A stretch of DNA of 64,000 nucleotides from DATJIG01 sp050260515 (lineage in GTDB: Bacteria > Pseudomonadota > Alphaproteobacteria > SMXQ01), in the NCBI GenBank assembly GCA_050260515.1, contig JBLNCI010000035.1, forward strand, positions 19,539-83,538, in the 5' to 3' direction. The first letter of the stretch is position 1; every line of letters starts with the position of its first letter. The notes beneath the pieces were generated by a model. The model was given only the letters and a program-made list of their open reading frames with translations, searched no databases and had not been told where the DNA came from. Shown piece by piece: positions 42,270 to 51,784 of the stretch. The position numbers were made by a program, and so were the translations under genes.

Positions 42270-45200
42270 TCACTTGGCCGACGCCGCTTCCGGAACGGAC
42301 CCTCGCAGCAACGCCTTGCGCGCCTGCCACTCGGTCGCAGGTTCGAGTTGCTGAAGGAACTGGACCTCTCCCCCGGACAACATCGCGACCGGAATTCCAT
42401 CTCGGAACAGCACTCGATTGCCGGCCAGCGCTGGCAGCTTCGCGCCTGGCGTGAGAATTCCGACAAGATTGAGCGGGTCGGCGCCCGAGACGGACACCCA
42501 GCTATCGGTTTGCGCATTGCGCCGCACCTCACGGAGCGCACCGACCGCGTCCGGCAGCGCGAATTGTTCGCCGGTGAAGCCGGCGACGAACCGGCCACCG
42601 CGAATCTCGCCGCGCGCTTCGAGCCGGCGGTAGACCCGCAGGAGGTCACGCCATGGCGGAAGCCAATCGGCCTCGCGCTCGAGTAGCTTCCAGAAAACCA
42701 CGCCGTAGCGCCGCAGGAGCACCCGCGCAATGTGGTCGACGGCGGCCTCCTCCTGCTCGCGTTGCGAGCCCGCCGGCCGAAACCGGCGCGAAAGCGACCA
42801 ACGACCCGCGTCATCCATCCCGAAGACGGTGGCGCGGCGCCGCCGACGCATCAGCGCCGGATTCCGCTTCTGTTCGGCAGGCGCGAGAAGGGCTCGGAGC
42901 CCGCCGAAGCTGTCGGACGTCACCTGGCCGAGCGCCACGAGCTCCGCCAACGCCTCCTCGACGTGCACCCGCAGTTGCCCGGTGGCGTCGACGAGCTCGT
43001 CGAAGAAGAGCGCGCCGTGCGCCCGCAGCGCTTCGGCCACCGAGTGGCCGCGCGCACTCGGCTGAGGCGTGTCGTCCTGGCCCGCAACCAGCGACCACAT
43101 CGCGGCATTGCGCCGGGCAACGAGAGTGATCGGGGTCGTGCGAACAGGCGCCACCTTGCGCTCGCTGCCCGCTCGGATGACACGGGGCCGCAGCCGCATC
43201 CACGAGATCCGACCGGCGAGGCACTGATCGTCGAGCCACGACGGCTCGTACGCCGAGATGCGCGCCGGCAGGATCTCCGACTCCCAGGCCGCGGCCGCCG
43301 CCTCGTAGCCTTCGAGTTGCCCGATGATGGCATCGATCGCGTCGGGACCTTCCATGCGCGCAGGCGCGTCAACCTTCTGCCACCGGAACAGGAAGCGCAG
43401 GAAGTCGCGCGCGGCGACCGGTTCGATCTCGGCCCGCAGGCGCTTCACCGTATAGCCGTGTATGCGGGCGAGTAATCGCCGATCGCACCACTCGTCGTCA
43501 TCGACGCCGGGCGTGAAGCGACCGCGCAGCGCGAATCCTTCGCCCTGCAGCGCCGCAAGCGGCGTCGCGAGAACGTCGGACTCGCAGCCGATCGTGCGCG
43601 CCAGCTCCCGCTGAGTGACGGGCCCCAGACCTTCGAGGCGGCCACGCAGTATTTCGATGATCGCGTCGTCGACCGACCATGCGCGCTCTGCATATCCCTG
43701 AGGCGCCACGACGGTCGGCTCGAAAAGGCCGTGCGGCCACACCGCGGCGAACTGCGATAGACGTTCGGCGGCGATCCACAGCAGGGCGCCATCGGCCCTC
43801 AGCAGCGTCGCTCTTCGCTCGCGCGCGAGCTGGGCGAACCACTCGTTCCACCGCGGACGCCCGGCCGTCTCTTCGGCAGTGATGAATCCGATCCACACGA
43901 GCGCGTCGTGCAGTTCGTCGGCGTTCGCCGGGTCCGGCCATGCCTCCTCGCGCACGCGATCGATCGCCTCGCGGTCGAGCCGGCCGAGATCGGCCGCGGT
44001 CTCGGGCGCGAGCCACCGCCGTCCCATCACGGCCTGGGTGCGGCGTTCCTCGAGCGGCGCATCGTCGAGGTAGGCGTATGGGCGCGCCGATAGCACCTCG
44101 AGCGCGAGCAGCGACGGCTCGGTCAGATCGCAGGTGACGACCCGGATCGCACCGGACTGAATGCCCGCGAGCAGTGTCTGCAGCCCAGCCAGGTCCATTG
44201 CCTCGCCGACGCAATCAGCAATGGTCTGACGCACCAGCGGATGATCGGGGATTTCGCGCTCGCCGGCGATGTTCTCCGCGCACGCAAGCTGATCTGGAAA
44301 AACGGCCGCAACGAGATCCTCCGCTTCCATGCGCGCGATCTGCGGCGCGACCTTGCGGCCGCCACGGAACCGGGGCAGCGCCAGCGCGACGCCGGCGACC
44401 CATCGCCAGCGCGTCAGGAACATCGGCGCGTCGAGCAGCGCCTGGATCAGCACGTCGCGCACGCTCGCCGGGCTGAGGTACCGCTTGACCTCGTCGAGGT
44501 CGAAGCTGTGGACGGAGGTCAGCGACAGGACGATGTTGTCCTCGGTCGCCGCGGCCTGCAGCTCGAAATTGAATTTGCCGCAGAACCGTTTGCGGAGCGC
44601 GAGTCCCCACGCGCGATTGAGCCGGCTGCCGTACGGCGAATGGATGACGAATTGCATTCCGCCGCTTTCGTCGAAGAAGCGTTCGAAGACGATCGTCTGC
44701 TGGGTCGGAAGGCAGCTCAGTGCCGCGTGCGCCGCCGCGAGGTACTCGACCATCGCCGCCGCGACCGGCTCGCCCAGGCCCATGTCCTCTGTCAGCCACC
44801 GCTTCGCGCCGGCACCCGACGGATCGGTCTTGAGATGAGACTCCACCTCGCCCCGAAGCCGTGAGACCGAGTACGACAGCTCGTCGCTCCGTCCCGGCGC
44901 CTCGCCGAGCCAGAACGGGATGCTCGGCGGCATGCCATGGGCATCCTCGACGCGCACCGCGCCGCGCTCGACCCTCAAAATCCGATACGAGCGGTTGCCG
45001 AGCTGAAAGACGTCGCCCGCCAGACTTTCGACGGCGAAATCCTCGTTCACGGTGCCGATGAAGTGGTTCTCGGGCTCGAGGATCACCCGGTAGTCGGCGT
45101 TGTCCGGGATCGCGCCGCCGGATGTCAGTGCCGTCAGCCGTGCGCCGCGTCGTCCGCGCAGCTTGCCGTTGACCGCGTCGTGGTGGAGAAGCGCGCCGCG

Positions 45201-46607
45201 TCGGCCACGCCGCGTGCTGAAACCCTCGCCGAGCATGGTCACCACGGCGTTGAAGTCCTCGCGTGGGAGATCCCGGTATGGCCATGCGCGGCGCACGAGC
45301 GCCAGCAGTTCGTCGTCGCTCCATTCGCGCGCCGCGACCTCCGCCACGATCTGCTGCGCAAGCACATCGAGCGGCCGCTCCGGAATCTTCAGTATGTCGA
45401 GCTCGCCGCGCCGGACGCTGTCGAGCAGCGCCGCGCACTCCACGAGCTCGTCCCGCGACAGCGGGAAGATGCGTCCCTTGGGAGTTCCGCCGACGGCATG
45501 ACCGGAGCGTCCGACGCGCTGCAGAAAGCTCGCGATCGACCGCGGCGAGCCGATCTGGCAGACGAGATCGATATCTCCGATGTCGATGCCGAGCTCGAGC
45601 GAGGCGGTCGCCACCAGGGCTCTCAGATCGCCGCGCTTGAGTCGTTGCTCGGCGTTGAGCCGGTGCTCCTTCGATAGGCTGCCGTGGTGCGCGGCCACAT
45701 GCTCCTCTCCAAGGCGTTCGGAGAGCTGCGCCGTCACGCGCTCGGCGAGCCTCCGTGTGTTGACGAAGATGAGCGTCGTGCGATGCGCCTCGATCAGGTG
45801 CGTGAGCCCGTCGTAAATCTCGTCCCACACCTCGTTCGACATCACCGCCTCGAGCGGCGACAATGGCAGCTCGATGGCGAGATCGCGCGCGCGGACATGC
45901 CCCGCATCGACGATGCGGCACGTCGGCGGCTCACCGTCACGACCGGCGCCGACTAGGAACCGTGCGACCTCCTGTATCGGCTTCTGCGTCGCCGAGAGGC
46001 CGATGCGGAGCAGCCCGTCGCCGCACAGGGCCTGAAGGCGCTCGAGCGAGAGCGATAGATGCGAGCCGCGCTTGTTCGGCGCGAGGGCGTGGATCTCGTC
46101 GACGATCACGGTCCGCGTCGTCGCGAGCATCTTCCGGCCCGATTCCGAGCCGAGCAGGATGTAGAGGGATTCCGGCGTCGTGACGACGACGTGCGGCGGC
46201 CGCTTGCGCGCTCGGTCGCGCTCGTGCGCCGGAGTGTCGCCGGTGCGCACCCAGGTGCGGATCTCGACGTCCGGCAGACCTTGCGACTTCAGCGCTTCGC
46301 GGATGCCGGCGAGCGGCGCCTGCAGGTTCTTCTGGATGTCGTTCGACAGCGCCTTCAGCGGCGATACGTAGACGACCTGCGTCTCGTCCCGGAGGTCTCC
46401 CGCGAGCCCTTGACGGACGAGACCGTCGATCGCCGCGAGGAAGGCCGCGAGCGTCTTGCCGGAACCCGTCGGTGCTGCGATCAGCACGTGCTCTCCGCTC
46501 CGGATCGCGGGCCACGCGTCGGCCTGCGCCGGCGTCGGGCCAGCGAAGCTCTGCCGGAACCAGCCGGCAACCGCGGGATGGAACAGCGTGGCTGCGACGT
46601 CGGTCAT
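42270..46607 (-). CDS. lhr: Lhr-type large DEAD/DEAH-box helicase
   Basis: 1445 residues, near the usual length of full Lhr (about 1500). Walker A APTGSGKT (45-52), motif II DEIH (170-173), the SPLKAL motif Ia and TTPES motif Ib are present, and the second RecA half has VGRSGHAVGG. The long C-terminal half (about 870-1445) matches the Lhr-specific winged-helix and beta-barrel region. Lhr unwinds DNA/RNA hybrids and acts in repair, often with a nuclease partner, but none is adjacent here. Preceded upstream by isochorismatase on the same strand. Confidence 0.93.
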   Translation of the reverse strand: MTDVAATLFHPAVAGWFRQSFAGPTPAQADAWPAIRSGEHVLIAAPTGSGKTLAAFLAAIDGLVRQGLAGDLRDETQVVYVSPLKALSNDIQKNLQAPLAGIREALKSQGLPDVEIRTWVRTGDTPAHERDRARKRPPHVVVTTPESLYILLGSESGRKMLATTRTVIVDEIHALAPNKRGSHLSLSLERLQALCGDGLLRIGLSATQKPIQEVARFLVGAGRDGEPPTCRIVDAGHVRARDLAIELPLSPLEAVMSNEVWDEIYDGLTHLIEAHRTTLIFVNTRRLAERVTAQLSERLGEEHVAAHHGSLSKEHRLNAEQRLKRGDLRALVATASLELGIDIGDIDLVCQIGSPRSIASFLQRVGRSGHAVGGTPKGRIFPLSRDELVECAALLDSVRRGELDILKIPERPLDVLAQQIVAEVAAREWSDDELLALVRRAWPYRDLPREDFNAVVTMLGEGFSTRRGRRGALLHHDAVNGKLRGRRGARLTALTSGGAIPDNADYRVILEPENHFIGTVNEDFAVESLAGDVFQLGNRSYRILRVERGAVRVEDAHGMPPSIPFWLGEAPGRSDELSYSVSRLRGEVESHLKTDPSGAGAKRWLTEDMGLGEPVAAAMVEYLAAAHAALSCLPTQQTIVFERFFDESGGMQFVIHSPYGSRLNRAWGLALRKRFCGKFNFELQAAATEDNIVLSLTSVHSFDLDEVKRYLSPASVRDVLIQALLDAPMFLTRWRWVAGVALALPRFRGGRKVAPQIARMEAEDLVAAVFPDQLACAENIAGEREIPDHPLVRQTIADCVGEAMDLAGLQTLLAGIQSGAIRVVTCDLTEPSLLALEVLSARPYAYLDDAPLEERRTQAVMGRRWLAPETAADLGRLDREAIDRVREEAWPDPANADELHDALVWIGFITAEETAGRPRWNEWFAQLARERRATLLRADGALLWIAAERLSQFAAVWPHGLFEPTVVAPQGYAERAWSVDDAIIEILRGRLEGLGPVTQRELARTIGCESDVLATPLAALQGEGFALRGRFTPGVDDDEWCDRRLLARIHGYTVKRLRAEIEPVAARDFLRFLFRWQKVDAPARMEGPDAIDAIIGQLEGYEAAAAAWESEILPARISAYEPSWLDDQCLAGRISWMRLRPRVIRAGSERKVAPVRTTPITLVARRNAAMWSLVAGQDDTPQPSARGHSVAEALRAHGALFFDELVDATGQLRVHVEEALAELVALGQVTSDSFGGLRALLAPAEQKRNPALMRRRRRATVFGMDDAGRWSLSRRFRPAGSQREQEEAAVDHIARVLLRRYGVVFWKLLEREADWLPPWRDLLRVYRRLEARGEIRGGRFVAGFTGEQFALPDAVGALREVRRNAQTDSWVSVSGADPLNLVGILTPGAKLPALAGNRVLFRDGIPVAMLSGGEVQFLQQLEPATEWQARKALLRGSVPEAASAK

Positions 46608-46705
46608 ACGGGGAAATGATAGATCAGAGTCCAGACACCCGGCGATGGCGCCGGCAACATCCCAGATATGGGGCGCTTTCCCGGCGAAACCAGCCTCTGC
46701 GCGGC

Positions 46706-47311
46706 TCAGGCCCAGTTCGCGAGGATCGCGGCGGCGGTGCAGGTCTCGATCTGCTCGCTGAATCGCTCGTTGTAGAGCGTCATCAGGGCGTCATGGGTGC
46801 GGTCGGACGAGCTGCACACCCCGTCGACCGCAAGTACCACCCGATACCCACGGTCGACCGCGCTCATCACCGTCGCCAGCACACACATGTCGGTTTCGGC
46901 GCCGGTGATCACGAGCGAATCGATGTGACGTTCGACGAGCAGCGACCGGAGCTCCGGCGCGGCGAACGCCGAGTAGACCGGCTTATCGACCACCGTCGCC
47001 GGCGGAACGAGCCTCGGCAGCGGGGCGACGAGGTCGAGCAGCTCCGGATGCAGACGCTCACGCGTCATGCTCCGCCAGCGCTCGAAGTAGGCCCGCCAGC
47101 GCCCCGGGCGCGCTTCGGGCCGTTCCGGCGGAATGAAGCGGGTAAAGACGGTCTGTGCGGCGTGGGCCTCGGCGAGCGTCGCCACGACGGGCAGCACCCG
47201 TTCCATCCACGGCGTGTGCCAAGGGGTTTCCTTGGCGAACATGTTCTGCATGTCGATGCAGAGATGGGCGGTGCGCGGCCCCAACGGGCCATGGCGAAGC
47301 GACGCGGTCAT
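46706..47311 (-). CDS. Isochorismatase family cysteine hydrolase
   Basis: 201 residues. Catalytic triad D20 (LCIDMQNMF), K110 (VVDKPVYSAF) and C143 (GAETDMCVLAT). The family includes nicotinamidases, carbamoyl hydrolases and isochorismatases; the substrate is not determinable. Starts at 47311 with a conserved opening. The neighbours (lhr, small membrane protein) give no pathway clue. Confidence 0.9.
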   Translation of the reverse strand: MTASLRHGPLGPRTAHLCIDMQNMFAKETPWHTPWMERVLPVVATLAEAHAAQTVFTRFIPPERPEARPGRWRAYFERWRSMTRERLHPELLDLVAPLPRLVPPATVVDKPVYSAFAAPELRSLLVERHIDSLVITGAETDMCVLATVMSAVDRGYRVVLAVDGVCSSSDRTHDALMTLYNERFSEQIETCTAAAILANWA

Positions 47312-47416
47312 GCGACCATCGTCGCAACCCGCGTCACCGGCTGTCGTGGAAGAAAATTGAGCCGAGCCGCTGGTTGAGGCCCGCCGAGACTGTGCCGTTT
47401 CGGGCGGCGAGAGCGA

Positions 47417-47644
47417 TCAGTGCGCCAGCGGCCACGCCGAGCCCAACAGCTCCGCGCCGACGCTCGCCACGACGAGCCACAGCCCCGACAGCGCGCGGCG
47501 CGAGACCGCGGTAAGGGCGGGAAGGAACTGCCGCGCGGCGCCGCGATCGGCGCCGCTCGGGACGACGACCATCAGCCCCTGCGACGTGACCAGCGCGCTG
47601 GCGAAAAAGGCGACGATGCCGCCGAAAAGAAACGCGACTTCCAT
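47417..47644 (-). CDS. Small two-helix membrane protein, unknown function
   Basis: 75 residues, beginning MEVAFLFGGIVAFFASAL, with a second hydrophobic segment (LSGLWLVVASVGAELLG). Two predicted membrane helices with a short basic loop (DRGAARQ). GAGGAGTGTC upstream supports the ATG at 47644; the longer frame to 47797 is not needed. No family recognised. Confidence 0.55.
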   Translation of the reverse strand: MEVAFLFGGIVAFFASALVTSQGLMVVVPSGADRGAARQFLPALTAVSRRALSGLWLVVASVGAELLGSAWPLAH

Positions 47645-47796
47645 GACACTCCTCGCTCGTGCAGTGCCGGGATCGTCGGCGCAAAAGCTTGAGGAACGGT
47701 TAAGCCGGCGCACGTTCCCGCGGGGCTGCGGCGTGTCGCGCGTGCCGCGGCGGGCCGTCTTAATGACACGCCGGGCAACGGGGGATCGCCGCCACA

Positions 47797-49338
47797 ATGG
47801 CGCCGCTGTATCGCAGCTTAACCGCGGCCTGCGTGTCGCACGTACGAGTTCTGCTCATGGCACCCCACCCTGGTCGCAATCTGATGTGGGCGCTTGTGGA
47901 AAGCGGCGGGTTGTCCGTCCTGTCGCTGGCGGTGCTCTTCGTCGTCGCCCGCCTGCTCGGCCCCACCGATCTCGGCACCGCTGCGCTCGCCCTCGGCGTC
48001 GTGCAGATGCTGGCGGTGATACCCGAGACGCTGATGCACGACGCCATCGTGCAGCGCGCCGACCTCCACGACGAGGATCTCGACACCGCGTTCTGGACCT
48101 GCGTCGGCATCGGCATCGTGTCCGCCATCGGTTGCTGGGCCGGCGCGCCCTTGATCGCCCGCGCCTTCGGCAGCGATGGCCTCGCGCCGCTGCTCGCCGT
48201 GGCGGCAATCAGCCTCTCGTTCAGCGCGACGGGCAGCGTTGCGATCGCGGTGCTGCGCCGCCACTTCCTCTTCAAGGCGCTCGCGCTGCGGTCGCTCTAC
48301 GGCCGTCTCTTCGGCGCAGGGATCGCGATCGCGCTCGCGCTCCTCGGCTTCGGGGTGTGGAGTCTCATCGCGCAGCATCTCGTCCAGACGGTGATCAACG
48401 TGCTCTTCGTCTGGCGCGCCTCTCCGTGGCGCCCGCGCCTGCGGTTCTCGTGGGGGCGGCTGAGCGGCCTGCTCTCGTTCGGCATTTTCTCGATGGGAAC
48501 GCAGATCGCCTGGTTGTCGAGCGCGAAGCTCTTCACGATCCTCGTCGGCTATTTCCTCGGAGTAACGGCGGTCGGCTACCTCAATGTCGCGCAGCGCGTC
48601 GTGGACACGCTGCACGACATGCTCGCGGGTGCGGCGTACCACCTCGCGCTGCCGATCTTCTCGCGTCAGCAGGACAACCGCCGCGCGCTTGCCCGTGCGT
48701 ACCGCTTGGGAACGGAGTTCGCCGGCATTTCCGTAGCGCCGATCTTCGCCGGCGTGGCGATCTGCGCGCATCCCATCATCCTGCTGCTGATGGGCGAGCC
48801 GTGGGTTCCGGCGGTGCCGGTCATCCAGGCGCTCGCGGTCGCGGCAATGGTGGAGTTCCCGTTCCTGTTCGCCGACGCGGCGATCACCGCGGTCGGGCGC
48901 CCCAGCTACGTTTTCGGCGTCGCGCTGCTGGGCGTCGGCTTCCCGATCTCCGCGTTCCTCCTTCTCCGACCCGACACCCTGTTCCTCGCCGCAGTGCTGT
49001 GGGGCAGCCGCATTGTCGTCACGGCGCCGGTGATCATGGTGCTGCTGCAGCGCCTCATCGGGCGCTCACCGGTCGAGTTCGCGCACGAGACCTGGACGCC
49101 GCTGGTGTCCACCGCGACGATGGCCGTGTTCTTGTGGTGGCTGCGAGGGGCGCTCCCCACGGTAACGCCCCTGACGCTGCTCGCGATCGAGATCCCGCTG
49201 GGCGCGCTCGTGTACGGAACGACCATCGCGCTGGTGAATCGAGAAGCCCTTCAGCGATTCGCCGCCTTCGCGCTGGACGGCATTCGCGGCCGCGCCGTCT
49301 CCCCGGCACGCGCCCGACGCGACACCAAATCGGCATGA
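47797..49338 (+). CDS. Polysaccharide flippase (Wzx/MATE-MVF type)
   Basis: 513 residues with about 12-14 hydrophobic helices, typical of lipopolysaccharide/O-antigen flippases (LVESGGLSVLSLAVLFVVARLLGPTDLGTAALAL). Predicted to move undecaprenol-linked oligosaccharide across the inner membrane. The start is uncertain: ATG at 47797 or, more in line with family proteins, ATG at 47857 (MAPHPGRNLMW). The C-terminus is followed at once by a 24-codon frame overlapping by ATGA and by a GT2 gene, so it opens the surface-polysaccharide cluster. Confidence 0.88.
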   Translation: MAPLYRSLTAACVSHVRVLLMAPHPGRNLMWALVESGGLSVLSLAVLFVVARLLGPTDLGTAALALGVVQMLAVIPETLMHDAIVQRADLHDEDLDTAFWTCVGIGIVSAIGCWAGAPLIARAFGSDGLAPLLAVAAISLSFSATGSVAIAVLRRHFLFKALALRSLYGRLFGAGIAIALALLGFGVWSLIAQHLVQTVINVLFVWRASPWRPRLRFSWGRLSGLLSFGIFSMGTQIAWLSSAKLFTILVGYFLGVTAVGYLNVAQRVVDTLHDMLAGAAYHLALPIFSRQQDNRRALARAYRLGTEFAGISVAPIFAGVAICAHPIILLLMGEPWVPAVPVIQALAVAAMVEFPFLFADAAITAVGRPSYVFGVALLGVGFPISAFLLLRPDTLFLAAVLWGSRIVVTAPVIMVLLQRLIGRSPVEFAHETWTPLVSTATMAVFLWWLRGALPTVTPLTLLAIEIPLGALVYGTTIALVNREALQRFAAFALDGIRGRAVSPARARRDTKSA

Positions 49339-49409
49339 CACTGAATTACTACGTGGAAACCATCCAGCGCGGGATCATCCTCGGCGATGACTCGCGTCCG
49401 CGTTCGTAA
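49335..49409 (+). CDS. Possible 24-codon ORF between flippase and glycosyltransferase
   Basis: ATG overlaps the flippase stop (ATGA) and the frame reads MTLNYYVETIQRGIILGDDS before RPRS and a stop at 49407-49409, 14 nt before the GT2 ATG. Coupling is perfect, but the peptide matches no family I know and could be chance or a remnant of a lost gene end. Confidence 0.25.
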   Translation: MTLNYYVETIQRGIILGDDSRPRS

Positions 49410-49423
49410 GACAGGAAGTGCAC

Positions 49424-50452
49424 ATGGCTGCCATCACCCTCGTTCCAGGGAGCGACTTGCGCGGTCCCGCCATCGAGCCCATCACAGGAAGCGCGGCGCG
49501 ACCGCTGATCTCGGTGATGATCCCGACGTACAACCCCGGCGATTTCCTGCGCGAGACGCTGCGCAGCGTCGTCACCCAGGATCTCGGCCCCGAGACGATG
49601 GAAATCGAGATCGTCGACAACTGTTCAGACACGGACGATCCCGAAGCCATCGCTCGCGAGATTGCCGGCGACCGAATCCGCTTCCATCGCCAGCCCCGGA
49701 ACGTCGGGCCAATCGAGAACTTCAACTCATGCATCCGCCGTGCCCGCGGCCACTGGGTGCACATCCTTCATGCCGACGACACACTCGAACCCGGGTTCTA
49801 CGCCCATGCCCGGGACGCGGTCGTCGCGCACCCGACGATCGGCGCATTCGCGTGCCGCCATGCCTTTACCGACGAGGACGGAGCGTGGCTGAGCCTCTCC
49901 GAGCCGCAGTCGGTCAAGCCGCAGATCCTCGACGAGGACTTCATCGAGCGTCAGCTCACGGGACAGCGGCTGCACTTCGTCAGCCTCATCGTCCGGCGCT
50001 CGGCGTACGAGGAACTCGGGGGATTCCGGTCGATCTTCCAGCACTGCCCCGACTGGGACATGTGGAACCGGCTTGTGCTGACGCAACGCTTCTTCTACGA
50101 CCCGCGCATTCTCGCCTGCAACCGCTTGCACACGCGCTCGGGCACGTCGCAGATGATCCGCACCGGCGAAAACGTGCGCGAGGAGCGCCGCTGCGTTCGG
50201 CTTGCGTGCTCGTACCTCGCGCGCGAGGACGCCAAGCGCGTGTTCCGCGCCGGCATGACGGTCGCGGCGATCCGCGCGTTGCGCCATGTGCTGCAGTACT
50301 GGCGACGCAGAGAGAGGCGCACGGCGCTGCGGCAACTCGTCGAAGCTATGCGCTGCCTCGCGCTCCGATCGACCGCCGGGCTCACCTACTCGTCATGGCT
50401 CGCGCCGTCCCGCGACCGCGACGACAGATCGACTGAGCGTCGCGCCGCCTGA
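49424..50452 (+). CDS. Family 2 glycosyltransferase
   Basis: 342 residues, GT-A fold. Opening PLISVMIPTYNPGDFLRETL is the family 2 signature and HILHADDTLEPGF contains the DxD-like acidic pair that binds the metal-sugar nucleotide. Cytoplasmic face of the membrane is expected. ACAGGAAG precedes the ATG at 49424 (GTG at 49418 is an alternative). Acts with the flippase on a surface glycan (inference). Confidence 0.9.
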   Translation: MAAITLVPGSDLRGPAIEPITGSAARPLISVMIPTYNPGDFLRETLRSVVTQDLGPETMEIEIVDNCSDTDDPEAIAREIAGDRIRFHRQPRNVGPIENFNSCIRRARGHWVHILHADDTLEPGFYAHARDAVVAHPTIGAFACRHAFTDEDGAWLSLSEPQSVKPQILDEDFIERQLTGQRLHFVSLIVRRSAYEELGGFRSIFQHCPDWDMWNRLVLTQRFFYDPRILACNRLHTRSGTSQMIRTGENVREERRCVRLACSYLAREDAKRVFRAGMTVAAIRALRHVLQYWRRRERRTALRQLVEAMRCLALRSTAGLTYSSWLAPSRDRDDRSTERRAA

Positions 50453-50610
50453 CCGGTGTGACATCGCCGTGACCACGTCTCGCCGATTCGCCCCCGGCAC
50501 CCCAACGTTGTTGCTTCGACGCGTTGCGGCCCAGCGCTATTGCTGAGTTTGTGTTGGCACGCCACCGACCGTGGCGCGCCGTTCCCGTGATCGGTGGCAG
50601 TCGCCGAGCG

Positions 50611-50637
50611 CTCGGCCCAGAAGTGCTCGGCCCAGAA
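50611..50637 (+). repeat. 15-bp tandem repeat before the epimerase gene
   Basis: CTCGGCCCAGAA occurs at 50611-50622 and again at 50626-50637 (15-bp period), 11 bp before the ATG at 50649. It may be a slippage product in the 5' leader or alter translation. The 50453-50648 gap shows nothing else clear. Confidence 0.6.
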
Positions 50638-50648
50638 AGGTGGCGCAG

Positions 50649-51782
50649 ATGGATGACGTCGTGACCCTCCCTGATTCGACCGCTCGACTCCGCAAGGTCT
50701 ACGACGCGCCGCGCGCTCGCGTGCTGGTGACGGGAATCGACGGCTATATCGGCTCGGTCCTCGCGTGGCGACTGATCGACGCCGGTTACGCAGTCGACGG
50801 TCTCGACACACGCTTCTACCAGAGCGGGTGCCTGTTCCACGACGGCCGGGACCAGGTGCGGATCATCTGCCGCGACGTGCGAAACGTCACCGTGAGCGAT
50901 CTGCGCGGCTACGATGCCGTCGTCCACCTCGCCGAGCTTTCCAACGATCCGCTGTGCGAATTCGACGAAAGCGCGACCTACGACATCAACCACAAGGGAT
51001 CGGTCGCGCTGGCGCAGAAGGCGAAGGCCGCGGGCGTAAAGCGGTTCGTATACGCCTCCTCGTGCAGCGTGTACGGCGCCGCGGGAGCAGAGGAGAAGTC
51101 GGAACGATCCGATGTGAATCCCCAGACCGCCTACGCGCGATGCAAAGTCCTGGTCGAGCGGGACGTGTCGGAGCTGAAGGACCGCTCCTTCGCGCCGACA
51201 TTCCTGCGCAATGCGACCGCATTCGGCGCGTCACCTCGGATGCGCTTCGACATCGTCCTCAACAACCTCGCGGGCCTCGCCTGGACGACGAAGTGCATCA
51301 AGATGACCAGCGACGGCACGCCGTGGCGCCCGCTGGTGCACATTCAGGACATCTCGGACGCGATCATCGGCGTGCTCGACGCGCCGGTCGACGCCGTATG
51401 GGGAGAGATCTTCAACGTCGGCAGCGACGAGCAGAACTACCGCGTCCGCGACATCGTCGACACCGTCGCCACGGTGTTCACCGGATGCTCGGTCGAAGTC
51501 GGCAAGAGTGGCGGCGACAACCGCAGCTACCGCGTGTCGTTCAAGAAGATCCGCGAGCACCTGCCGAGCTACCGTTGCCGCTGGGACGCGCGCAGCGGGG
51601 CCGCGGAGCTGTACGCCATATTCGAGCAGATCGCGATGTCGGACGGCGTGTTCAACGCGCCGCCCTACACGCGTCTCAAGCAGTTGCGGTACCTGATGAC
51701 GACGCACCAGGTGGATGCCGGGCTGTTCTGGCGCACGCCGACGCTCGTCCGGCCGGAAACGCCCGCCAAAGCGGCGGGCTGA
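50649..51782 (+). CDS. NAD-dependent epimerase/dehydratase (extended SDR)
   Basis: 377 residues. Rossmann motif VTGIDGYIGS (27-36), active-site SSCSVYG and YARCK (Tyr/Lys pair) and downstream substrate region are all intact. Probably a nucleotide-sugar epimerase/dehydratase/reductase for the branched or deoxy sugar made by this cluster. AAGGTGG before ATG 50649 sets the start; the frame extends to 50571 without support. Precise reaction unknown. Confidence 0.9.
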   Translation: MDDVVTLPDSTARLRKVYDAPRARVLVTGIDGYIGSVLAWRLIDAGYAVDGLDTRFYQSGCLFHDGRDQVRIICRDVRNVTVSDLRGYDAVVHLAELSNDPLCEFDESATYDINHKGSVALAQKAKAAGVKRFVYASSCSVYGAAGAEEKSERSDVNPQTAYARCKVLVERDVSELKDRSFAPTFLRNATAFGASPRMRFDIVLNNLAGLAWTTKCIKMTSDGTPWRPLVHIQDISDAIIGVLDAPVDAVWGEIFNVGSDEQNYRVRDIVDTVATVFTGCSVEVGKSGGDNRSYRVSFKKIREHLPSYRCRWDARSGAAELYAIFEQIAMSDGVFNAPPYTRLKQLRYLMTTHQVDAGLFWRTPTLVRPETPAKAAG

Positions 51783-51784
51783 GA